Shown one piece after another: positions 42,269 through 50,870 of a stretch of 64,000 nt of DNA. The stretch spans positions 186,001 through 250,000 of the forward strand of contig NZ_AUGO01000003.1 in assembly GCF_000422705.1 (NCBI RefSeq), written 5' to 3'. The notes beneath the pieces are model-generated. The model was not told the origin of the DNA. It saw nothing but the letters and a program-made list of their open reading frames with translations, and made no database searches. Source of the DNA: Flavobacterium soli DSM 19725 (GTDB lineage: Bacteria; Bacteroidota; Bacteroidia; Flavobacteriales; Flavobacteriaceae). The first letter of the stretch is position 1. Each line of letters begins with the position of its first letter. A program made the position numbers and the translations under genes.

Positions 42269-43705
42269 ATGGATGTATCTTTTATACTAATTATACTTTT
42301 AATCGGTGCTTTTGCAACTTATTTTTCAGGAGATAAACTAGCTCCAAAAGTAGCCTTGCTTTTCGGATTGGTATCCTTAGGATTTTCCGTTTACCTGTTG
42401 AGCCTTTTTAATGCCGGACAAAATATTGATTTTATTTCGGCTTGGATCACAAAACCTAGTATTTCATTTTCGCTTAAAGCGGATGGATTATCGTTGGCCA
42501 TGTTGCTTTTGAATACAGCCTTGACACCTTTGATCATCTTTTCAGCTTTTGGAAATGAATTCAGAAATGCAAAAAATTTCTATGCCCTAATCTTATTTAT
42601 GTCTTTCGCAATGGCGGGAACTTTCCTAGCTGCTGACGGACTTTTATATTATATTTTTTGGGAATTGGCCTTGATTCCAATTTACTTTATCGCCTTGATT
42701 TGGGGTAATGGAGATGCCGAAGAACGTAAAAAAGCGGTTGTAAAATTCTTTATTTACACCTTGGCTGGTTCGTTGTTTATGTTGACGGCTTTTATCTATT
42801 TATACGGAAAAGCGGGAAGTTTCTTGATTGAAGATTTATACAAATTAGAACTTTCATCTCAGGAACAACTTTGGATTTTCCTTGCTTTTTTCTTGGCGTA
42901 TGCCATCAAGATTCCGATTATTCCATTTCATACTTGGCAGGCAAAAGTGTATCAAAAAGCACCAACCGTTGGAACAATGTTGCTTTCAGGGATTATGCTA
43001 AAAATGGGATTGTACAGCGTTATCCGTTGGCAATTGCCTCTTGCTCCATCTGCAGCAAAAGAATATATGACTATTTTTATTGCTCTTGGAATTGCTGGAG
43101 TAATCTATGGTTCGATTGTAGCTTTGAGACAGAAAGACCTTAAAAAACTATTGGCTTATTCTTCTCTAGCTCACGTTGGGTTGATTGCAGCTGGAACTTA
43201 TACTTTAAACCTTGACGGACTTCGTGGTGCTGTATTGCAAATGATCGCTCACGGTTTTGTAGTGGTTGGTTTATTCTTCGTAGCTGAAATCATCTACAGA
43301 AGATATGAAACCAGAGAAATCTCCGAAATGGGAGGTATCAGAAGCCAATCGCCTAAATTTACTTCTATGTTTATGATTTTGGTTTTAGCATCGGTTGCTT
43401 TACCTTCAACCTTTAACTTTATTGGAGAATTTACGGTATTGTATAGCTTGTCGCAAATTGGAATCATCTGGGCTATACTTGGTGGAACAACCATTATCTT
43501 AGGAGCTTATTATATGTTGAGAATGTTTCAACATGTGATGCTGGGCGAAACTAATGCGAAACTTTTTAAAGATGTAACTACTAATGAAACAATTGTTTTA
43601 GTTAGTATCATCACATTCCTATTATTCTTCGGAATTTATCCAAAACCTATAACAGATTTGATTACTCCAAGTCTTGAAAATATTATAACTATAATCAATC
43701 GATAA
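42269..43705 (+). CDS. nuoM: NADH-quinone oxidoreductase subunit M
   Basis: A 478-residue antiporter-like subunit with about 14 helices. It is identified by FWELALIPIYFIALIWG (key Glu), AIKIPIIPFHTWQAKVYQKAPT and SGIMLKMGLY. It starts 4 bp after nuoL. Confidence 0.95.
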   Translation: MDVSFILIILLIGAFATYFSGDKLAPKVALLFGLVSLGFSVYLLSLFNAGQNIDFISAWITKPSISFSLKADGLSLAMLLLNTALTPLIIFSAFGNEFRNAKNFYALILFMSFAMAGTFLAADGLLYYIFWELALIPIYFIALIWGNGDAEERKKAVVKFFIYTLAGSLFMLTAFIYLYGKAGSFLIEDLYKLELSSQEQLWIFLAFFLAYAIKIPIIPFHTWQAKVYQKAPTVGTMLLSGIMLKMGLYSVIRWQLPLAPSAAKEYMTIFIALGIAGVIYGSIVALRQKDLKKLLAYSSLAHVGLIAAGTYTLNLDGLRGAVLQMIAHGFVVVGLFFVAEIIYRRYETREISEMGGIRSQSPKFTSMFMILVLASVALPSTFNFIGEFTVLYSLSQIGIIWAILGGTTIILGAYYMLRMFQHVMLGETNAKLFKDVTTNETIVLVSIITFLLFFGIYPKPITDLITPSLENIITIINR

Positions 43706-43719
43706 CCCTCAAATAAAAA

Positions 43720-45087
43720 ATGAATACATTAATAGCTATAACAGGATTAGGTGTTTTATGCCTTTTATTTGAAATTTTCAATTTTAGAAAAGGGATTATT
43801 CCTTTTACGATTGTGGGTTTGTTGGCCACACTTGCATTGACGGTTAACGATTATGGAACGAATGCTAGTTTCTACAACAACATGATAGTTGTAAATAATT
43901 TTTCGGTTACGTTTTCGAGTTTGTTTATCGTATTGACCATCTTTTTGGTGGCTTTGAGTCATAATTTTTATGAAAGTCATCCAACTAAAATATCTGATTT
44001 TATAGCCATCAAAATCTTCATGCTTTCAGGAGCTGTTGCAATGGTCTCTTTCGGAAACTTGGCGATGTTTTTCTTGGGAATTGAAATCCTTTCTATCGCC
44101 TTGTATATTTTATGTGCAAGTGATCGTTTGAATTTAAAGAGCAATGAATCGGGAATGAAGTATTTTCTGATGGGTTCATTTGCTTCAGGATTCATCCTTT
44201 TTGGAATTTGCTTAGTTTACGGAGCAATGGGAAGTTTTGATGTTATTGAAATTAGTGAATTATCTCGTTCGGCTGAATTACCGGATTGGTTCTTTATCGG
44301 GATTTTATTGCTTACCATCGGAATGCTTTTCAAGATTGCCGTTGTGCCTTTTCATTTTTGGGCTCCAGACGTTTATGAAGGTGCTCCAGCTCTAACGACT
44401 GCAACAATGAGTACATTGGCAAAAGTTGTGGCAATGGCGACTTTATTCAAGCTTCTAAGCGTTTTAAATGCTGATATTTCTGAGTCGTTCCAGATTGTTA
44501 TTGTGGTGCTTTCTATCGCTTCAATGACGGTTGGAAACATTATGGCTTTACGTCAGGTGAATGTGAAGAGAATGCTTGCCTTTTCTGGTATTTCGCATGC
44601 TGGTTTTATGTTGATGACTCTATTGACCCTGACTACTTCTGCTTCTACTCTATTGTATTATGCGGCTGCTTATTCTATTTCGGGAATTGCTGCTTTTGCT
44701 GTGATTTTATATGTATGTAAAAACAGAGACAACGAGGATATTACAAACTTTCATGGTCTTGGAAAAACAAATCCTTTATTGGCGGCTGTTTTGACTGGAG
44801 CTTTGCTTTCTATGGGTGGTATTCCGATCTTTTCTGGATTCTTTGCTAAATTGTTCTTGTTTAATCAGACGATTGAAGCGGGTTATTTGGTTTTAGTGAT
44901 TGTGGCTGTTGTAAACTCTATCATCAGTATTGGTTACTACTTCAAATTGATTTTGGCAATGTATGGTAAAGAACCAAATGAGGAAAAAACAGGTACTCCA
45001 ATCCTTTATTATTCGGTTGCTGTAGTTGCAATTGTGATTAATATTGTAATTGGTCTTTTCCCTTCATTAGTTTTGGATTTAATGTAA
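43720..45087 (+). CDS. nuoN: NADH-quinone oxidoreductase subunit N
   Basis: A 455-residue antiporter-like subunit, the last of the operon. FFLGIEILSIALYILCA and FKIAVVPFHFWAPDVYEGAP carry the conserved Glu and Lys regions. A strong terminator follows 24 bp later. Confidence 0.94.
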   Translation: MNTLIAITGLGVLCLLFEIFNFRKGIIPFTIVGLLATLALTVNDYGTNASFYNNMIVVNNFSVTFSSLFIVLTIFLVALSHNFYESHPTKISDFIAIKIFMLSGAVAMVSFGNLAMFFLGIEILSIALYILCASDRLNLKSNESGMKYFLMGSFASGFILFGICLVYGAMGSFDVIEISELSRSAELPDWFFIGILLLTIGMLFKIAVVPFHFWAPDVYEGAPALTTATMSTLAKVVAMATLFKLLSVLNADISESFQIVIVVLSIASMTVGNIMALRQVNVKRMLAFSGISHAGFMLMTLLTLTTSASTLLYYAAAYSISGIAAFAVILYVCKNRDNEDITNFHGLGKTNPLLAAVLTGALLSMGGIPIFSGFFAKLFLFNQTIEAGYLVLVIVAVVNSIISIGYYFKLILAMYGKEPNEEKTGTPILYYSVAVVAIVINIVIGLFPSLVLDLM

Positions 45088-45110
45088 ACATCTACACTTT
45101 TATATAAAAA

Positions 45111-45143
45111 CAAGAGCCATTCGAAAGAGTGGCTTTTTTTTTT
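45111..45143 (+). terminator. nuo operon terminator
   Basis: An 8-bp stem AGCCATTC/GAGTGGCT (one G-T wobble) closes a stable GAAA tetraloop, followed by ten T residues. Confidence 0.88.
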
Positions 45144-45176
45144 ATGGTCTATAATGGGATAGAACTTCGCAATATC

Positions 45177-45353
45177 AAGAAGTTCTTTCGGAGCCTCAGA
45201 AACTCTTTCGGAACCTCAGAAACATCTCCGGAGCACCAAGAAGTTCTTTCGGAGCATCAGAAACTCTTTCGGAACATCTTGAAACCTTTTCGTAGAGTTA
45301 AGAAGCATTTTCGGAGTATTTGGAGGTTCTTCCAAAGCTTTAAGAAATGGTTT
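45177..45353. repeat. Degenerate 20-21-bp tandem array
   Basis: About eight consecutive units of the form AGAAACTCTTTCGGAACCTC. The central TCGG recurs at 45190, 45210, 45230, 45251 and 45271, then near 45291 and 45312, with decay to the right. The array lies between the nuo terminator and the terminator of the opposing T9SS gene, in a 337-bp gap without a credible gene. A 99-codon open frame across it is a by-product. Confidence 0.85.
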
Positions 45354-45358
45354 TTCAT

Positions 45359-45393
45359 AAAAAAAATCCCAACGACTTTGATACTGTTGGGAT
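45359..45393 (-). terminator. Terminator of the large T9SS gene
   Basis: On the minus strand, ATCCCAAC / GTTGGGAT pair around a 12-base loop and are followed by a run of seven or more T residues. It is placed 32 bp after the stop codon of the 1770-residue protein. Confidence 0.82.
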
Positions 45394-45424
45394 CTTTTAT
45401 TTGGTATTACTTATTATCTATGTT

Positions 45425-48400
45425 TTAATTGACAACCAGCTTTTTAGTTTGCTTGAAATTATTTTCTGTGGTAATTTCAACCATATAAACCCCTTTTGCT
45501 AACGAACCAACATTTAGGTTTGATTGTTTTGAAGAAAGGTTTTTTGTAGAAAGAATCATTTTTCCCAAAACATCATACAAATTAATTTCCTTCAGATTTT
45601 CGGTTGTATTTTGAGTGTTGATGTACACCATTCCGTTTGAAGGATTTGGATACATCAAGAGGTTTCCTGAAGTAAACTCTGGAGTTGACAATTGTTCTTC
45701 GAATGTTGATGTAAAAGTATTGGTGATGATGGCCGGATTGGTATCAAAATAGATTTCGGCAAAATTAGGGATGATATCGCCAACTTCGAAGCCTGGTTTT
45801 ACTTTAATTTTGAACGTTAAATATCCATTGCTTAGTTCTTCGTTTTCAAGTATACTTGGCAAATAGATATAATCAAATTTCCACACTAGCACATTCCCTA
45901 CTCGTTCCATCACATAGTTATGACTTGCACTAATCATCCTGATGCTTTCTTCATCCAATTGAGCATCTAACACATCTTCTATCCTAATGTTTATGGCATT
46001 GGCAGTACCTGTGTTTTGGAAACGGATGGTATAAAACAAGTAATCATCCTGGCTAAAGTTATTGATGTCCAATTTCTCGCCATGGGCTTCCATCTTGTCA
46101 TTTGGATCATAGGAAGCTACTACGATTTGAGAATTCACATATGTATTATTGTTGAGATTGATATCGTCTGAAGGAGCTGAAATTGCTACACTACCCTCTA
46201 AAACATCATCGATATTTACAACCGGAATCGATGGAACATTTATCGAAATATTGAAAGAGCGGGTTTCATAGGGTGCCAAATTTGAAAAATCAAAAGTAAA
46301 ACCCTCAGTAGTAGCAACCACTCCTAGCTGATCACTGCTGATTGTTACTGCGTCATCTTTGGTATAAGTAATGGTTCCAGAAGTTGCTGCAGTACCCAGA
46401 TTGGTATAGAAAATTTTATTGGTGTAGCTGAAACCGGCAGTTGGCTGACCCACTGGAACGATGGAAACCGTCACATCATTGTATCCTTGAATTTGCGTTA
46501 TTGGAAAATACAAGGTTTGTGTTCCGCTTCCAACGGCGATACTGATGTCGTTATGGTTAATGGTTCCTGCAGAAAAATAAGTAGCATATTCTGGATGCAC
46601 TTCATAACTGAAGTCATAACTGTTCAATGGATTTTCATCATAAATGGTGTAGTTTCCGATTGGCGAAGAAATATTGTTAATATCTCCTCCATTATTGAGC
46701 TTATATACAAATGATCCATACGTAAAACTGCTTTCGGTGTCTTCCTTTGTTCCATTATTGTTTGCATCAATAAAAGCTACAAGCTGTACTTTATCCGTGC
46801 ATTGAGGTGGACCTGAAGAGAAACTTCCGGCTTGGATGAAAACAGCGGAGTCGTAGGCAGAATCTGATCTATCTGCTATAACCATCTTGATATGGTAGGG
46901 ATTATTTGAAACAATGGCAGAAGAAGCCGACATTAATTCGGTTTGACCATTAAAATTTGTTGCTGCAGTTTGAGCCAAAAGATCATCAAAATAAGTATCA
47001 AAAAAAGCCTCATTAACAGAACTACAATCTGGATTGTTTTCTGAATTACGAATTGTAATAACCGAAACTGGACTGGCTGTTCCTGGAACAACCGCTAAAT
47101 TTGTAGTAATACCTGTGGTTAAATCGGTCAATAAAAAAGCGAATGCATCGGCATAACTACACTGAAAAGTGCCATATTCTTCTGAAGCAAACAAAAAGTT
47201 AAAGCTCATAAATTCATTTTGACTTGTAAAGTCGAATTCTAGTTTTGTAGCATTATATAAATTTCCACTAATTGGTGGTATTTGGGTAGCTTGAATGGCT
47301 GACAAATCATCATCACCAAGCCATGTGTTTATTCCATCACCTAAAATAGTAAGATTAGGTCCTCCAACATTAGAGGCATTCCCCGTTGAAAGTACAACAC
47401 CAGAAGTTATTGGAAAGAAAGGATTCGTATTTGTAAAATAACCAATACCATTCACATTATTAAAATTAGACCCTGTACTAGAGGTAATATTAGATATATC
47501 AACACATGGATTATTCACCAGCACATTGGTGACTAATTGTTCATTTGTAAATTGAGTAGTTGTGGCAACTAATGGAGGATAAATGTTGGATACTGAAATC
47601 TCAAAACTTACTTCAACTTGTGTATTTGATACTGACCAAACTCTAATTTTATAGTCCTGTCCTAAAGTTAGGTTCTCAAGAATGGCTGAAGTATCTGAAT
47701 AGCAATTTATTAAAGCCAAATTATTGCAGTCAGTATTTGAAAATACGGCAAAATTTAAATCTATGGAAGATAATTGAATGTTATTAATAGAAATTAAATG
47801 TCGTGGTCCTGTTGCTACAAACTGAAACCAAACATCATCATCTTCCATACCAGGACAAGTACTTGGTTGAATAGAAGCTGTAGCTCTAGTCAATTCTCCT
47901 TCAACTGAAGTTTGATTCAGAATAGATTGACTTATTGGGATAACGGTAGCGATAGAACATTCGTCATTTGTTAGAGGTGATGGCGTTTTGATACACAAAT
48001 CAAAGGTTGCATTTTTAGGATTACTACCATTTGCTGGTGCTACTTCTCTTGTAAAAACCCTAATCAAATAGGTTTGCCCTATAGTTAAATTTTTTGCAAT
48101 GCTACTATTCGGATCACTGCAATAGAGCTGTTCCATAGTTCCGCAATCGAAACCTTCGTATACTGCGTGATCAATGTTTGTTGAAGTTCCAACTATATTA
48201 CTAAAAGAAATTATATGTACATCAGAACTCGAAACAAAACTGTACCAAATATCATCGTCTTTTCCGCCTGTACAGGATGTTATCTCGACCGATCCTGTAG
48301 CTCCAAACGTACTTCCTGAGATAAAATTCGTGCAATCATTTACAGCATTTACAGGCACTGGAATTGCCGCACTACAATCATCATTTAAAGGTTTTGTGAT

Positions 48401-50737
48401 AAATTTTTTAGGACTCAATATTGTCCAAGTGCCAATTTCATTTGGAGAACAAATTGATCTTACATAATAAACGTATTCCACTCCAGGTTGTAATCCTGTA
48501 ACTGTAAATGGATTTGCAGTTGCTAGATAATAACCTTCAACACCAATATTTAATGGCGTTTCATTAACTGGTAGTGTTGATTCTACAGGAACTGCATATA
48601 CTTCCCATTGTGTTGCATCTCCTGTTTCTGTCCAAGATAATTCTGCAGAAACTTGTGTAATCAAATCTGCTGTTACCGAAAGTAATGTTGGTTTAGGACA
48701 AGCCGGTGGTGTGCAGTCTCCCTCAGATTGATATAAAATGGTTGATGGATTACTTTGACCTGGAAGCATTGTATACAAAATGTCTTGAAATGGACTTTGA
48801 ATTTGCACTCCAATAGTTTCCGGACTAAACCCTCCTTCACTCCAATATAAATCAAATGGGACTTCATCACATAAATTAACGAGGATTCCGTTAGAATTAT
48901 TAATATAGTTAGCTCCTAAATTTGCTACAACAATTCCGTTTTGCCGGACTTGCATTGTAGCACCATTCCAAGTATTTTGATTCGTAGTACTTAAAACAAA
49001 TCTATAGGTGCATTTATCTTCTTCATTGCAAATTGAAGTATAAAATAGATATGGAGTTGTCCAAGCACTTTTATCTGTATCAGAACAAACGGTTCTTATA
49101 TAGCATATATAAACTGTTGCTTGAACTAAATCTGTAAAATTTTTAAAAGTAGTATTTCCTGTAACCGTTGTTAAAGTAGCTCCATTTTCCAAAACAGGAT
49201 TTTCTGAAGGAACAGTCGTAGGGATTTCTGATGTTAGTGATGGAATCATTAAAATCTCCCAAGAATTGTCTGTTGGCATTCCTTTTGTCCAATTTAATTT
49301 TGCCGATGTAGTAGTGACTTGGTCAACACTTAGATTTGTTGGTTCATAACATGTAATAAAAACTGAAAAATAGCCAACCGAAGACCAAGGTGTTTTTAAA
49401 TACGAAGTACAGTTTGACCTAACATATATTTGGTAACTCGTATTAGGACTTAAATCATAAAAAGTAAACGGTTTTTGAACATTTGCATAGGTTGGCACAG
49501 AATCAGCATTTGGGCTTGACTCGTCCAACGGAACTAAAAAAATATCCCAAGATTCTGCAGTAGCACTTGTCCAATCTGCAACTGCACTAGTAGAACTTAA
49601 CTGGGTAACGCTAATGTTCGAAGGAGACACTTGACAAATTGGAGCCACACAAGTTACCGCACCTCCTGTAAAAATAGTCTCACCTGGCATATCGCTAGGT
49701 TGCTTTACATATAAAGTTTGCCCAAAAGAATTTTTTATCGTTAATCCGCATTCTTCGGGAGCTGTTCCTGGAACTGTCCAAACTACTTCGAAGGGAATAT
49801 TTTTGCATAGTTGCACTTGGCTTTGATTCCAAGAATTTTCAGAAGTATAATTCGTACCGATTGTACCTCTTAGGTATCCATTTTGCCTCACTTCCATTAC
49901 CGCACCGTTCCAACCATTATTCTGTTCACTAGAAAAGACAAAAGTATAAGCACATGTATTTGGATAATCACAAAGTCCAGTTCGGAAAACATAAGGGCCT
50001 GACCATTGCGAAAAAGCTCCATTTCCTGATGGACAAAGACCTCTAACCCAAAACTGATAAGAAGTATCTGCACTCAAACCGGTCTTAACTAAAAAAGGGT
50101 TTGTAACGGTTACTCCATCTTCAACAGGAATTGTAGCACCTTCGTCTTGAAACGCAACTTGCCACGAAGCATAGTTTCCAGTGTTTGCCCAAGTTAATTT
50201 AGCTCCTACACTAGTAATATTTGACACGCCTAAACCAGTAGGTTTTGGTGAACAATCTTCTTTTTGGATGATTAAATCATATGCTATGGTTTGCGTTTGA
50301 GAACTTGAAGAAATTACAATTGTATAAGTCTGCCCTTCAAAAACTAAAAGATTTAATTCTCGCAAATCAGTGGTAGTATTAGCAACTCCTGATAAACACG
50401 CTGTTCCCACATTAGAACAACCTTCATAAATAAATAATGAAGAATTGGTAGATGAATCATCCAAAGGGTTCATTGTAATTGTGATATTCGATGTAAATGG
50501 AGCTGTAAAGTTGTAAAACACCTCATTTCCTTCTAGGTAATTTGTTCCCGACCAATCACCACAAGATACTCCTTGTGAAAAATCAATTATGTCACCATAA
50601 TTTGCAGTATTATCGATGGATTGATAAGGTAAAGATGGGATTTGAATGGGATTATCACAAGTAAAACCAACTTGTGCATTAGCTGAAAAACTTAGAAAAG
50701 AAAGAATAAAAAAAGTAAAAAGTAGTTGTTTTTTCAT
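45425..50737 (-). CDS. Giant T9SS-secreted adhesin-like multidomain protein
   Basis: A 1770-residue protein with a signal peptide (MKKQLLFTFFILSFLSFSANAQ). In order: a PPC-like domain (about 25-160); four fibronectin III-like modules interleaved with two copies of a Cys-containing module marked WNGAVMEVRQNG and WNGATMQVRQNG (together about 165-780); two further PPC-like domains (about 785-1050); a choice-of-anchor L domain with FNFLFASEEYGTFQC (about 1055-1325); an Ig-like region; a YDPNDK-containing domain (about 1550-1680); and a type A T9SS sorting domain (YPNPSNGMVYI to KKLVVN). The start at 50737 places the signal peptide first. It is probably a surface or extracellular adhesin; no enzymatic motif was seen. 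The next minus-strand gene upstream is a shorter paralogue. Confidence 0.88.
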   Translation of the reverse strand: MKKQLLFTFFILSFLSFSANAQVGFTCDNPIQIPSLPYQSIDNTANYGDIIDFSQGVSCGDWSGTNYLEGNEVFYNFTAPFTSNITITMNPLDDSSTNSSLFIYEGCSNVGTACLSGVANTTTDLRELNLLVFEGQTYTIVISSSSQTQTIAYDLIIQKEDCSPKPTGLGVSNITSVGAKLTWANTGNYASWQVAFQDEGATIPVEDGVTVTNPFLVKTGLSADTSYQFWVRGLCPSGNGAFSQWSGPYVFRTGLCDYPNTCAYTFVFSSEQNNGWNGAVMEVRQNGYLRGTIGTNYTSENSWNQSQVQLCKNIPFEVVWTVPGTAPEECGLTIKNSFGQTLYVKQPSDMPGETIFTGGAVTCVAPICQVSPSNISVTQLSSTSAVADWTSATAESWDIFLVPLDESSPNADSVPTYANVQKPFTFYDLSPNTSYQIYVRSNCTSYLKTPWSSVGYFSVFITCYEPTNLSVDQVTTTSAKLNWTKGMPTDNSWEILMIPSLTSEIPTTVPSENPVLENGATLTTVTGNTTFKNFTDLVQATVYICYIRTVCSDTDKSAWTTPYLFYTSICNEEDKCTYRFVLSTTNQNTWNGATMQVRQNGIVVANLGANYINNSNGILVNLCDEVPFDLYWSEGGFSPETIGVQIQSPFQDILYTMLPGQSNPSTILYQSEGDCTPPACPKPTLLSVTADLITQVSAELSWTETGDATQWEVYAVPVESTLPVNETPLNIGVEGYYLATANPFTVTGLQPGVEYVYYVRSICSPNEIGTWTILSPKKFITKPLNDDCSAAIPVPVNAVNDCTNFISGSTFGATGSVEITSCTGGKDDDIWYSFVSSSDVHIISFSNIVGTSTNIDHAVYEGFDCGTMEQLYCSDPNSSIAKNLTIGQTYLIRVFTREVAPANGSNPKNATFDLCIKTPSPLTNDECSIATVIPISQSILNQTSVEGELTRATASIQPSTCPGMEDDDVWFQFVATGPRHLISINNIQLSSIDLNFAVFSNTDCNNLALINCYSDTSAILENLTLGQDYKIRVWSVSNTQVEVSFEISVSNIYPPLVATTTQFTNEQLVTNVLVNNPCVDISNITSSTGSNFNNVNGIGYFTNTNPFFPITSGVVLSTGNASNVGGPNLTILGDGINTWLGDDDLSAIQATQIPPISGNLYNATKLEFDFTSQNEFMSFNFLFASEEYGTFQCSYADAFAFLLTDLTTGITTNLAVVPGTASPVSVITIRNSENNPDCSSVNEAFFDTYFDDLLAQTAATNFNGQTELMSASSAIVSNNPYHIKMVIADRSDSAYDSAVFIQAGSFSSGPPQCTDKVQLVAFIDANNNGTKEDTESSFTYGSFVYKLNNGGDINNISSPIGNYTIYDENPLNSYDFSYEVHPEYATYFSAGTINHNDISIAVGSGTQTLYFPITQIQGYNDVTVSIVPVGQPTAGFSYTNKIFYTNLGTAATSGTITYTKDDAVTISSDQLGVVATTEGFTFDFSNLAPYETRSFNISINVPSIPVVNIDDVLEGSVAISAPSDDINLNNNTYVNSQIVVASYDPNDKMEAHGEKLDINNFSQDDYLFYTIRFQNTGTANAINIRIEDVLDAQLDEESIRMISASHNYVMERVGNVLVWKFDYIYLPSILENEELSNGYLTFKIKVKPGFEVGDIIPNFAEIYFDTNPAIITNTFTSTFEEQLSTPEFTSGNLLMYPNPSNGMVYINTQNTTENLKEINLYDVLGKMILSTKNLSSKQSNLNVGSLAKGVYMVEITTENNFKQTKKLVVN

Positions 50738-50756
50738 GTTTTGGGTTTTTGCTTCC

Positions 50757-50764
50757 CAAATATA
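50757..50764 (-). promoter_or_regulatory. -7 element (TATATTTG) of the giant T9SS gene
   Basis: A perfect TAnnTTTG match on the minus strand, 19 bp before the start codon. About 45 bp upstream of it are closely similar to the region before the paralogue at 53340. Confidence 0.5.
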
Positions 50765-50811
50765 CATTGATTTATAATCAATTAACTTAAAATAGTAAGA
50801 TTTTTTTTCAA

Positions 50812-50844
50812 AAAAAACCGATTATTTATGATAATCGGTTTTTT
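50812..50844 (-). terminator. Terminator of the 816-residue T9SS gene
   Basis: A 13-bp stem AAAAACCGATTAT / ATAATCGGTTTTT with a five-base loop has T-rich tails on both strands. It lies 27 bp beyond the stop codon. Confidence 0.85.
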
Positions 50845-50870
50845 GAAAAAATGTAGATATCTATTGTTTT

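Noticed and set aside
45177..45353. Possible CRISPR array
   Set aside because: Units are contiguous at 20-21 bp with no unique spacers, and no cas gene is nearby.
45129..45428. 99-codon Lys/Phe-rich open frame after nuoN
   Set aside because: It begins inside the nuo terminator T run, consists mostly of a non-3n tandem repeat and crosses the opposing terminator, so it is not a gene.
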